Source of the DNA: Planctomycetota bacterium
GTDB lineage: Bacteria > Planctomycetota > Planctomycetia > Pirellulales > Pirellulaceae
DNA length: 32,176 nt
NCBI GenBank assembly: GCA_027622275.1
Contig: JAQBZB010000079.1
Span: forward strand, 1-32,176
Direction of reading: 5' to 3'
Both the position numbers and the translations under genes were made by a program. The notes below the pieces were generated by a model. It was not told where the DNA came from. It worked only from the letters and a program-made list of their open reading frames with translations, and made no database searches. Positions 16,451-24,700 of the stretch are shown in pieces (position 1 is the stretch's first letter; each line of letters opens with the position of its first letter).

Positions 16451-17068
16451 ATGCGAAGCGATCTATCTTGGACCATCTTGGTGGTAACCGTTCTGGTTTT
16501 CATTGGTTCGGCACGGGCTTTCGATCCCGAGCCCGTCCCCAATGGCCGAACGATCGAACAGGAAGAACTCACGGAGTTGGGCGAAGCGGTGGCCCGCATT
16601 GATCTCCTCCGCGACAACCATTTCCAATACGAATCGCAAGTCGAGCAGCTCACCGAGACGGCCATCGCGATGGAAGGCGGCGCCATCGAGGCGCTACTGA
16701 CGGTGCGGAGAGTGATTCCAGGCGAAGTGCTCTGTGAGCCGTCCGACGCCGGCCGAACGCGCATGATCCTGAAGCACGCCTCTTACCCGTACTTCGGCAA
16801 TCAGCGCACCGTCTGGTATCCGGCACAACCTTCGGCGGACTATTGGAACATGCTCGCGAAGCCCGTCGGCGTGCGGATCGGTGACGAGATCACGCTGGAG
16901 ATGGCGAAGGAAGCGCGCCGGGGCGATACGCTGCGAGTCTCGGGCCGCGTCGAATCGATGCCGATTCGGATGGACTGCGTTTTCCAGCCGCGAGTTTCCG
17001 CCGTGGTCGTGGATTGGAAAGTTGTCGAATTGATCGTCGACGAGGACGCAGCCGAAATCCGCTATTGA
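16451..17068 (+). CDS. Secreted hypothetical protein
   Basis: A 205-residue product with a signal peptide (DLSWTILVVTVLVFIGSARA, cleavage before F-D-P-E-P). No known domain recognised. The mature part is acidic, starts with helical Glu-rich sequence (EQEELTELGEAVARIDLL) and ends with beta-like stretches (GDEITLEMAKEARRGDTLRV, then RVSAVVVDWKVVELIVDE), possibly a small beta-barrel domain. The ATG at 16451 is chosen for the signal peptide directly after it and GAGGG at 16437-16441. Confidence 0.65.
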   Translation: MRSDLSWTILVVTVLVFIGSARAFDPEPVPNGRTIEQEELTELGEAVARIDLLRDNHFQYESQVEQLTETAIAMEGGAIEALLTVRRVIPGEVLCEPSDAGRTRMILKHASYPYFGNQRTVWYPAQPSADYWNMLAKPVGVRIGDEITLEMAKEARRGDTLRVSGRVESMPIRMDCVFQPRVSAVVVDWKVVELIVDEDAAEIRY

Positions 17069-17082
17069 TGAAACCTTGGGTT

Positions 17083-17110
17083 GCTGGGGTCGAGTCTTCG
17101 AGCCCCCAGC
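17083..17110 (+). terminator. Hairpin after the secreted-protein gene
   Basis: Inverted repeat GCTGGGG...CCCCAGC with inner TCGAG/TCGAG pairing, 15 bases after the stop codon of the 16451-17068 gene. No T run follows, so it may be a Rho-type end or a REP-like element. Confidence 0.4.
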
Positions 17111-17153
17111 GCGATGAAGTGTCTGAGGGCGCGAGGACCCGACTCCAGCCACA

Positions 17154-17184
17154 CAACAAAAAAATCGCGCGCCGCTGCGCGGCG
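17154..17184 (-). terminator. GC hairpin plus T run downstream of variable protein 1
   Basis: Six-base stem 17170-17175 with 17179-17184 (CGCCGC/GCGGCG, 3-base loop), followed on the minus strand by CGCGAT and a run of Ts (17164-17156). The same hairpin recurs at 21588-21602, about 75 bases beyond the end of the second variable repeat. It could be an intrinsic terminator or the DNA hairpin found downstream of DGR target repeats. Confidence 0.5.
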
Positions 17185-17381
17185 AAGAGGTAAAGGGGGA
17201 AAGAAGTAAAGAAGCACAGTCGTAACGATGTGAGGTTCACCAGCAGTTACGGCGAGTTCTGACGGGAGCACAACACTCGAAATCCCACGTCGACGTTGCG
17301 GTTCTCGGGAACGATCCTGCGGCGATTCGCCGCGCGGCAGTACCTGGCATCGATGAGCCAGGCACCACCACGCAACACACG
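17160..17381 (-). repeat. 222-bp duplicated block: VR1 plus 3' flank
   Basis: Aligns without gaps to 21578-21799. The 99 bases outside the variable repeat differ at three positions only. The block holds the variable repeat, the last three codons and stop, and a downstream flank ending in a GC hairpin, so variable repeat, initiation site and hairpin appear to have been copied as a unit between the two target genes. Confidence 0.85.
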
Positions 17382-20318
17382 CGACTTGCCTTCGTCAGGA
17401 CCGGTCGGATTTGCCGCAGTGCTTCGCGCGTAGTATTGACCGTCGAACCAATCGGCGCACCATTCCCAGACGTTTCCCGCCAGATCACAGATTCCGTCTG
17501 CTGTCGCGCCCCGAGGATAAATTCCAACAGGCGAAGCGTGACCGACGTTCCCGTTAAAGTTCAATCGCGACTCATCCGCCGGCTGCTTGCCCCAAGGAAA
17601 CTTTCGCCCGTCCGCGCCGCGCGCGGCTCGTTCCCACTCGGCTTCGGTAGGCAGCCGGAAGCCGGCCCAAGCACAGAACGCGGCGGCTTCGTACCAGCTG
17701 ACACCCGTCACCGGACGGTTCCCGTATGGTTGTTGCTCGTCCCAATCGTCCGGCTTGGTGAACTCGCCAAAGCCGCCCGCCCTCCAGAACCGCTCGTCCG
17801 CATAACCGTCACTGGCCAGGAATTGCTCGTACTGTGCGACGGTGACCGGATACTTGGCGATCCGGAACTCGTCGAGATGGACTTCGTGAACTGGCGCTTC
17901 GCTCCAATCGGGATCGGTATATGCTTCATCGTCGTAGTTCCGCTTTCGTTTGTTCCCGCTTTGTGCCCCCATCCAGAACTTGCCGGCCGGGATGGTGGCC
18001 CAATAGTCGGCGCGGCGGAACTCGATGCGGGGATCGCCGGCCTGACCCAACGCATCGGCGGCGGCCAGCCGCGTTTCGATTGGGATGGAGGAGGCGCGGT
18101 CGCGGTCGAAGATCCCCAGCACTTGCTGCATCATGGTGTCGTAACGCGGGTCGGCCGGCACGTAATCGACGGGCGAAAGGTCGCGAACGATCGCTCCCAG
18201 CAATCCCGCACACCGGGCCTGGGCGGCGAGGTCTGGCTGTTCGCCCAACCCGGCCAACGTGGCGGCGACAAACCCATCCAGCTTCTTGCGCCCTTGCTGG
18301 TGCAACACGCCGGCCATTAGCAACGCCACCTCGCGCCACTCGCTTCGGTACAGCCGCTGGGCATCGTCCAGCAGAAGGTGCTGCTGTTCGTCCTCCGAGC
18401 GTGCGGCGATGGCTCGGGCGGCCAGGTATTCTTGAAAGGTCAGGTGCCAGAAGCGAACTTCGTTGCCGCGGCCGACAATGATTCCGCTGTCCAGTTCTTC
18501 CCGATCGAGAAACTGTTCCGCTTGCACGATCGCTTGTCGCGAGTTGAGGTCGGGAGCGATCTCGGCGGCAATGGCTTCGGCGGCGTCGCGCTTGAGAATC
18601 TGAATCTGGCGCCCTTCCGGATGCAGATGCATGGCCAATGCTAACTCTTGAAGCAGCGCCTGCGCGCGCTCCTCATTCAACCGATTGCCATGTTTCTCGC
18701 GCGATCGCAGCAGCCACTTGACGATCGATTCGTACAACTCGGCGCGCTGCTCGGGCAGCCGCTTTTCGTTCCAATGCACGACCGCCAGCGCCGTCAGCAT
18801 GACTGGGTTACGGGCCATGCGGCGGATCTCGGGGCGCAGGTGCAGCGCGTCGAGCAGCTCGCCGCAATGCCGGTTGGCTTCGACGGCACTGTCCACATAT
18901 AAGGCTTGGCACCAGCGAGTGAGAAACGTCTGGACGGCCAGATCGTCCAGCGGCTCGATGCGGGCGTGAGCAAAGTCGTTCAGCACCGTTTGATCCGCCA
19001 GGGCGGCTGGGCGGCTGGTGACCACCAGACGGCAATTTCGATAGGCGGCGGAAAAACTTTCGATCAACTCGACCAGCGACTGCCGCGAGACGCGGTCGGG
19101 TGCCTCGTCCAGACCGTCGAGCAGTATCCAGCAACGCCCCTGCTGCAATTGCCCGGCGAAGAAGCCTTCGTCCAAGTCCAAATGATTCTCCCGGCTGACG
19201 GCGGCCAGAAAACGCGGCAGCCAGGCTGCGCCGCTGCGAGTGGCCGGAGCATTCTCGGCTTTCCCGAACGAGGCGGAGATGTGCTCGTACAGTTCGGCCA
19301 GCGACACGAACGCCGGCAGCGGAACGGACGACTCGCCGGCAACCTGATCCGCGTCCGCGGGATCAACCGTCAGTCCGAGCCAGTCGAGCGCGGCGGAGTC
19401 GTTGTGCAAGTGAAATCGGCAGAGCCCGGCAGCCAGCCGGCGCAGAAACGTCGTCTTGCCGGCCCCCGGATCTCCGATGACGACCAATCGTTGCTGGGCG
19501 AGCGTCTCGCGGAGGTCGACCGAATGCGAATGCGGTGCCAACTCGTCGGGCCGCACCGGCGTCTTCTTGTCCGGCCTTGTTTGATATTCGACCCCGTGGA
19601 GGCCGGCGTGGGTGCGCAGTGTGATATACAGTTCCTCGATCGGGAACCGGCTCGCTTCACCGCGTCCGCCGCTGATGCCGCGGATCTCGATGTGGGCGGT
19701 CTGCGAAAACAATCGCTGCAGATAACGAGCGGGATCGTATTTGGCTGCGGGCTCAATTTCTTCCCGTGCAACCATTCGTAGCGCGAGCTTGGTCAGATCC
19801 TGTTGCAGGCGGTGAACGAACGACGCGTCGCCCTGTTCGAGAGTCTGGTACTTGCCCACAATCCCCAGCGTGGACAGTTCTTCGCGGAACTGCACGACTC
19901 GGGCGTATTGCAAGGCGGCGGCCCCGGTGGTCGGCAGCGGCGGCGACTCGTTGAAGTAGAACAGCACCCAAGGGCGGCCATGCTGCTGCGACAGGGAAAT
20001 TGCGTCTCGAAACTCCTTTTCCGTTCCCGAACCGAACTCTCCAGTCGGTGTACCAAAGCGTCCGGACATGATGCCCAGATAGATCTCGCAATCCGGCGTT
20101 TGCGAATCCACGACCGGCTGCGGCCCTGAACCAAGCTGCGGCACAACGTCGTCTTCCCACTTCCAAGGCCGCAACAGAAACCGATGCTCCTCGCCGATCA
20201 CAGCGTTGATCCGCTTCAGCACCCCATCCACCGCCGCACGCTCGTTCGGCACATCGCCCGGCGAAGAAACGAAGACACGGAGGACACGAACTGAGTCAGA
20301 TTGCTTCGCCACGGGCAT
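17247..20318 (-). CDS. DGR variable protein 1: DUF4062-NACHT-FGE-like STAND protein
   Basis: A 1023-residue multidomain protein. Residues ~10-180 match DUF4062 (LRVFVSSPGDVPNERAAV). A NACHT-type NTPase follows, with Walker A GDPGAGKTT (282-290), Walker B CWILLDGLDEAPD (396-408) and LVVTSRP (431-437), then a helical region to ~770. Residues ~776-1023 form a formylglycine-generating-enzyme-like (C-type-lectin-related) domain: [50 protein letters not shown]. Codons 980-1020 are variable repeat VR1. The domain order fits a signalling/conflict ATPase whose C-terminus recognises a ligand and whose NTPase relays this to the N-terminus; role is inferred. The FGE domain is probably a binding scaffold, not an active sulfatase-maturing enzyme. 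Confidence 0.88.
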   Translation of the reverse strand: MPVAKQSDSVRVLRVFVSSPGDVPNERAAVDGVLKRINAVIGEEHRFLLRPWKWEDDVVPQLGSGPQPVVDSQTPDCEIYLGIMSGRFGTPTGEFGSGTEKEFRDAISLSQQHGRPWVLFYFNESPPLPTTGAAALQYARVVQFREELSTLGIVGKYQTLEQGDASFVHRLQQDLTKLALRMVAREEIEPAAKYDPARYLQRLFSQTAHIEIRGISGGRGEASRFPIEELYITLRTHAGLHGVEYQTRPDKKTPVRPDELAPHSHSVDLRETLAQQRLVVIGDPGAGKTTFLRRLAAGLCRFHLHNDSAALDWLGLTVDPADADQVAGESSVPLPAFVSLAELYEHISASFGKAENAPATRSGAAWLPRFLAAVSRENHLDLDEGFFAGQLQQGRCWILLDGLDEAPDRVSRQSLVELIESFSAAYRNCRLVVTSRPAALADQTVLNDFAHARIEPLDDLAVQTFLTRWCQALYVDSAVEANRHCGELLDALHLRPEIRRMARNPVMLTALAVVHWNEKRLPEQRAELYESIVKWLLRSREKHGNRLNEERAQALLQELALAMHLHPEGRQIQILKRDAAEAIAAEIAPDLNSRQAIVQAEQFLDREELDSGIIVGRGNEVRFWHLTFQEYLAARAIAARSEDEQQHLLLDDAQRLYRSEWREVALLMAGVLHQQGRKKLDGFVAATLAGLGEQPDLAAQARCAGLLGAIVRDLSPVDYVPADPRYDTMMQQVLGIFDRDRASSIPIETRLAAADALGQAGDPRIEFRRADYWATIPAGKFWMGAQSGNKRKRNYDDEAYTDPDWSEAPVHEVHLDEFRIAKYPVTVAQYEQFLASDGYADERFWRAGGFGEFTKPDDWDEQQPYGNRPVTGVSWYEAAAFCAWAGFRLPTEAEWERAARGADGRKFPWGKQPADESRLNFNGNVGHASPVGIYPRGATADGICDLAGNVWEWCADWFDGQYYARSTAANPTGPDEGKSRVLRGGAWLIDARYCRAANRRRIVPENRNVDVGFRVLCSRQNSP
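17259..17381 (-). repeat. DGR variable repeat 1 (VR1)
   Basis: 123 bp, gap-free match to the template at 20537-20659. By hand alignment there are 12 differences, all where the template has A on the coding (minus) strand. The first 23 and last 30 bases of the coding strand are unchanged. On the protein the template's Asn-rich W-NNN and NNN-V positions become W-LID and N-VD-V. The invariant 3' part, encoding [10 protein letters not shown], is the likely initiation-of-mutagenic-homing site. Confidence 0.92.
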
Positions 20319-20476
20319 GGTGGATTACTACGCTTGAAAAATGTCCCGCCAGGACATTCGACGAGGGCCTACCAGCCCCGGCGGGACGGTTGAATCTTTG
20401 GCCGACTTGTTATTCCACAGGTGCGGAGACAACCAGCCGACACGGGCCGACGATCTGAACTCGCACTACGGCGCGC

Positions 20477-20528
20477 CCGCCCGGTCCGTGAACCGGGCGG
20501 CTCTGGCAGGAGCGAGACCAGCTCGCTC
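20477..20528 (-). repeat. Two hairpins downstream of the template repeat
   Basis: Stem 20477-20485/20492-20500 (9 bp, 6-base loop) and stem 20510-20516/20522-20528 (7 bp, 5-base loop). The second begins nine bases past the 3' end of the template repeat on the minus strand. Structured RNA here could be the part of the template transcript bound by reverse transcriptase/Avd or a terminator. The rest of 20319-20536 has no gene. Confidence 0.5.
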
Positions 20529-20536
20529 GCGGAGTG

Positions 20537-20659
20537 CTGACGGGAGCACAACACTCGAAATCCCACGTTGTTGTTGCGGTTCTCGGGTTCGTTCCTGTGG
20601 CGATTCGCCGCGCGGCAGTTCCTGGCATTGTTGTTCCAGGCACCACCACGCAACACACG
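20537..20659 (-). repeat. DGR template repeat (TR)
   Basis: 123 bp, 9 bases after the reverse transcriptase stop on the same strand. On the coding strand it is rich in AAC/AAT at the positions that vary in the two target genes (translation includes W-NNN-AR-N and ENR-NNN-VGF), the usual way a template encodes maximal diversity. It matches VR1 with 12 and VR2 with 14 substitutions, every one at a template adenine, covering 20 distinct adenines of the 26 in the 70-base core. It would be transcribed with the avd/RT genes as the template RNA and is not itself a protein gene. Confidence 0.93.
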
Positions 20660-20668
20660 TGCGACCGT

Positions 20669-21259
20669 CTACCCAGAGGAGCCCGCGCCCCTCCGACAAA
20701 ATGTTGTCGCAGAAAACAGATGCCGCCGCAAGCCAACGGTGTCCGCGTGCCCGACATGTCCGATCCAGCTCTGCAGACGGCGGCGAATGTTCTCGGCCGA
20801 GAGTTCTCCCGCGGCGTAATCGGCTTGCATTCGTTTCAGCCGCCGGCGCATCCGCCGGACATTTTCGCGGGCCAGCAGCCGATGCCCCGGAAACACTCGA
20901 TAGCCAAGAAATCGCACGCCGTCCTCCACTCGCGAGATGACGGATTTCTTGGGATGCAATTGCAATCGACGCCTCTGTAGAAACGAGCGGCATTGCGCCC
21001 GCACGGTCGCCAGCCCGGCTTTGTCGTCACTGAAGATGACGAAATCATCGACGTAGCGGATATAAGCAGGGACGCGTAACTCCTCTTTCACGAAATGATC
21101 GAAGGGATTCAAGAACACGTTGGCGAAGAACTGGCTGGTCTGGTTGCCGATGGGCAAGCCTCGCCGCCGCTGGCTGGGCGTGAACAGATCGTCGCCGGGA
21201 AACCAGTGCTGGACCCCGCGCACCGGCCGTTTTGATCCAACCGCCCAACAACCTGCCAA
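20669..21259 (-). pseudogene. DGR reverse transcriptase, 3' half only
   Basis: Open frame of 196 codons from a TTG at 21259. From [10 protein letters not shown] onward it is a group-II/DGR-type reverse transcriptase: [19 protein letters not shown] (motif 4, with the SQ typical of DGR enzymes), [14 protein letters not shown] (catalytic YVDD, Asp71-Asp72), the [20 protein letters not shown] region, and a thumb with [16 protein letters not shown]. Everything before motif 4, including the palm strand with the first catalytic aspartate, is missing: upstream codons are avd sequence in another frame. The junction is near 21216-21231. As read it cannot be an active polymerase. An assembly collapse is possible, as is a complete enzyme elsewhere acting in trans. 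Confidence 0.85.
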
Positions 21260-21563
21260 TCTCGTTCATCGTCCGGGCGGCATAACCGTAGCTCTCCACG
21301 GACAAGCACCGTAGATCCTTGGCGATGCGGAATTGGAACCGCAGCATCTCCAGTTGCAAGTTCGCATCCTGCAACAACGGCAGGCGTTCACGGCGGTACT
21401 TCGCCGCGATCAGTGTTTCCAGCACCTCGTACAGGCGGCTTTGCATTCGGTCGCCCAACGTAAACTTGTGCGGGCGAGGAAACTTGGCGACATGATTCGA
21501 AGTCCAGATAACCAGGTCGTAGAATTTGTTGATCAGCTGCATTTCGGTGTCAGTTTTGCGCAT
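21045..21563 (-). CDS. avd: DGR accessory variability determinant (four-helix bundle), out-of-frame tail
   Basis: A 172-codon frame. Residues 1-111 match Avd/four-helix-bundle accessory proteins: [19 protein letters not shown], then [20 protein letters not shown], a [19 protein letters not shown] helix and [13 protein letters not shown]. Avd forms a basic pentameric ring that binds the reverse transcriptase and template RNA. After residue 111 the frame reads the reverse transcriptase remnant in the wrong frame, so the last ~60 residues are probably meaningless. Its own length is close to a full Avd (~115-130 residues), so the Avd part may still fold. AAGGA lies about 9 bases before the ATG, 15 bases beyond the duplicated 222-bp block. 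Confidence 0.8.
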   Translation of the reverse strand: MRKTDTEMQLINKFYDLVIWTSNHVAKFPRPHKFTLGDRMQSRLYEVLETLIAAKYRRERLPLLQDANLQLEMLRFQFRIAKDLRCLSVESYGYAARTMNEIGRLLGGWIKTAGARGPALVSRRRSVHAQPAAARLAHRQPDQPVLRQRVLESLRSFRERGVTRPCLYPLRR

Positions 21564-21577
21564 CGGAATTCGTCCTT

Positions 21578-21799
21578 AAAAATCGCGCGCCGCTGCGCGG
21601 CGAAGGGGTAAAGGGGGAAAGAAGTACAGAAGCACAGTCGTAACGATGTGAGGTTCACCAGCAGTTACAGCGAGTTCTGACGGGAGCACAACACTCGAAA
21701 TCCCACGCTGCTGTCGCGGTTCCCGGGTACGAACCCGTGGCGATCCGCCGCGCGGCAGTCCCCGGCATTGCCGTACCAGGCACCACCACGCAACACACG
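21578..21799 (-). repeat. 222-bp duplicated block: VR2 plus 3' flank
   Basis: Partner of 17160-17381: same length, three substitutions in the 99 bases outside the variable repeat. It includes the end of the variable protein 2 gene and a GC hairpin (stem 21588-21593 with 21597-21602), and ends 15 bases before the avd start. Confidence 0.85.
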
Positions 21800-24700
21800 C
21801 TCGGAACACCACTCCCAGACATTGCCGGTCATGTCTTCAATGTGGAAGTCCGCGGAACGCGCGCGGGGAAACAAACCCACCGGCGAAGTCACTTCCAGAC
21901 CGGTCTCACCACTATTGCAGATGCCATCTTCCCACGGACCTTCCCACGCATACTCATGTCCCGCCGGACCTCGGGCGGCGGCTTCGGATTCGTCGGCCTT
22001 GGGTAAGCGACCACCGGCCCAGCGCGCGAACGCTTCGGCTTCCCAATACGACACGCCCACCACCGGCTGTGTCGGCCCGTTCCATCTCGCATTACGCCAG
22101 TAATGAGGTTCGGTGGCGTCTACCTGCTTGCGCCACTGCCAGCCCTCATCAGACCACCACTTTCGCTCCAGGTAGCCTCCGGCTTCGATAAACGCGCGGA
22201 ACTGGGCGTTGGTCACCGGATAACGTCCAATCCAAAATGGCGTCGCGATGTCGTACGGTTTCTTTGCGTCCCCGATGAGGTAAGTGCCGGCGGGAATCTC
22301 CACCCAGTTTCGTGCGTCGCGCACATCGTCCGCCACGCGCGGATCGCCCAAGCGCCCGAGCGCCAAGCCAATCTCGAGCCGTTGCTTGACCGGAACCTCG
22401 CGTTCGATGGCGGACAGGCAGTAGTCGCGAAAGGCCGACTCGCGCGCTGCATCCAGTGTCGAGCCGCGTCCTTGCAGGATCTCCAGACAATCGGCCGTCA
22501 CGACGGCTAGGCGAACCGTTTCGGGCTGCAGTGCGTCGAGCAACGACGACAACAGCCGAATGCCGCGGTCCGATGACGTGCTCTTGGCCAACAGCGAGCC
22601 GAACAGCGCCGAAAGCGTGTTTCGCCACTCGGGAACGTCGCCGCGCTGACGGAACAGTGCCAGCAACTGGCCGATGTCGCCTTCCTTCAGATCTAACAGA
22701 CGCTGGGCGGCCAGGTAGTCCTGGAAGGTGAAGTGATAGAACGCCGCGGTGAGGTCGCCGCGCGGCAAGAGCAGACCGGAACGGGTCAACAGATCCTCGC
22801 GCGTCTGGACCGCGCCGACTACCGTTCGTTCGATGCCGGGGCTGTCGGCGCGATACCGCTTGATCATCCGGTCGATTTCGTCGTGTGTGACGGTAGCTTG
22901 CGGCGTCTGGCGCTGTTCATCCAAGCCATAGCCCGTATGCATCCCGTGAGCGATCACCGACAACCGGTTGCGGACCTTCTCGACTTCCACCGGGTCGTTG
23001 GGATAACGGTTGCAAAGAACCGTCTCCGTAATTCGCTGATACAGATCATGCTTGTCCTGCGGCAGCCGCTTGCCTTCGTTGTAGATAATGCACATGGCCG
23101 TCAGCAGCATGGGATTGGCGGCCAGCGGCGAGATGTCCGGTCGCTCGGCGACGTGCGCCGACATCTCGGCGGCCAGCGACTGGCCATCCGTGGGATTGTC
23201 CCGCAGGCAGTGGAACCAACGCCGAACGAGCAACCGCTGGATGGGCTCCGGCAGATCGGCCAGCGGTGCCTGCCGCAAACCGAGCCTTTCGATGTCTGCA
23301 TCGCCAAGTCCGTAAGGCCGGCTGGTAACCAACACTCGGTTTCCTCGCTCGGTCCAACGCTTGGCCGCCGCGGACACTCCCGCCAACATCATCGCCCGCG
23401 GACGGCAGGCATCGCCGCCCGTCGCCTCGCTGAGCGGAACTTCATCGACACCGTCCAGGATGACCAGCGCCGATCCGGCTTGCAGATGGTCGCGAACCAC
23501 CGGCCACGTCAGTCCCGCGAACTCCTTTTGCTCGAACCATCGCCGGAGTACGGCCTCGAACTCCGACCAAGTGAGCACATCGCAACCGGGCGTCATGGGC
23601 AGCTGGTTCCAGAATTCGCGCAGCCGAATCAACAGCGGCAAGCGATCGCGCAGCGCATCGGGAAACCGTTCGGCGAACTCGCCGGACGACTGGACATCAT
23701 GGGAAGGCATGTGCCCCGCCGAGGCGAGCCACGCGACCCAGCGGCAGAACGTCGACTTGCCCGAGCCGGGAGCGCCCGAAATGTACAGCGATTCGTTGTC
23801 GAGGAGATTCAGTAATAGTTCGAGTCCTACGTTGTCTTTGCCTGAGCCGAGTCGGATCCCTTCAACCGCGCCGCGTTCCAGCTTGAGCGTTGTTTGCGGG
23901 ACATAAACGTGGTTCAACCTGACCGCTTGGCCATGTTTGACCCGCAGTCCGAGCAAGTCGACGTCACCGCAGTCCTGTTGCAGCGACTCGATGTATGCAG
24001 GCGGGACGATCGGTTTGCCTCGCGATGGCTGCGCCATGCCTGGGGCCGTCGGTGCGGACTTGGCTGTCTGCATCCGTCCGGCCATCTCGCGGAGCACGGC
24101 AAGTTGCGGATCCCCAAAATCCTCGAATTCGATCGTGCGGATCCGGTGCTTTCGCCATAGCTCCGCTGCTTCGCCTTCGCCCGCGCGAAGTAAGGCATAG
24201 CTCGGCCGCAGATTGCCGGCGAACGTCGTTAAGACCTGGCCGAGCATGTTCATCACGTACTTGTCTTCCAAGCTGAAACCGATGAACAACAGCGAGTAGT
24301 TCGCCGCCAGGGCACGGAGTTGCACCAGCGCTGCTTCGTACCGCTGTCTCTGCGCGGGCGATTCCCGATAGAACGCCTCGTAGTGGGCGGCGGCGAGAAT
24401 CAAACTGTCGGCATGACTGATGTGCCCATGCAAGTGCCAGATCCGCGGAGCGTCCGGCGTTGACCGATACAGTTCGAGCAACTCGGCCGTTTGGTGATTC
24501 ATGACCAATTCGGCACGTGCTTCCGTCCACCGCAAGACGGAATCGTAATTGGTCGTCACGACCACACTGGGCTCCAGACGCCAGATCGCTTCCACCAACG
24601 ACAAGTCAGCATCGGCGGGGCGGTCGATCTGAAAACGCTCGCGCATGACTGCGTTAAACGATGCCTTGCCAAGTTCAAGCCAAGCCTGTTGCGCCGCCTC

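Noticed and set aside
17247-18000. FGE-like domains as true sulfatase-maturing enzymes for the sulfatase at 281-1819
   Set aside because: They are fused to NACHT proteins and their C-termini are DGR-diversified, which fits a binding scaffold.
20369-20656. 95-codon minus strand frame across the template repeat
   Set aside because: It is the template repeat read as protein plus hairpin sequence, not a gene.
17259-21799. Three near-identical 123-bp segments as a CRISPR-like or simple repeat family
   Set aside because: They are widely spaced, lie in coding ends, and differ only at template adenines, which defines a DGR.
22733-23815. 360-codon + strand open frame
   Set aside because: Antisense to the NACHT region of variable protein 2; no recognisable domain.
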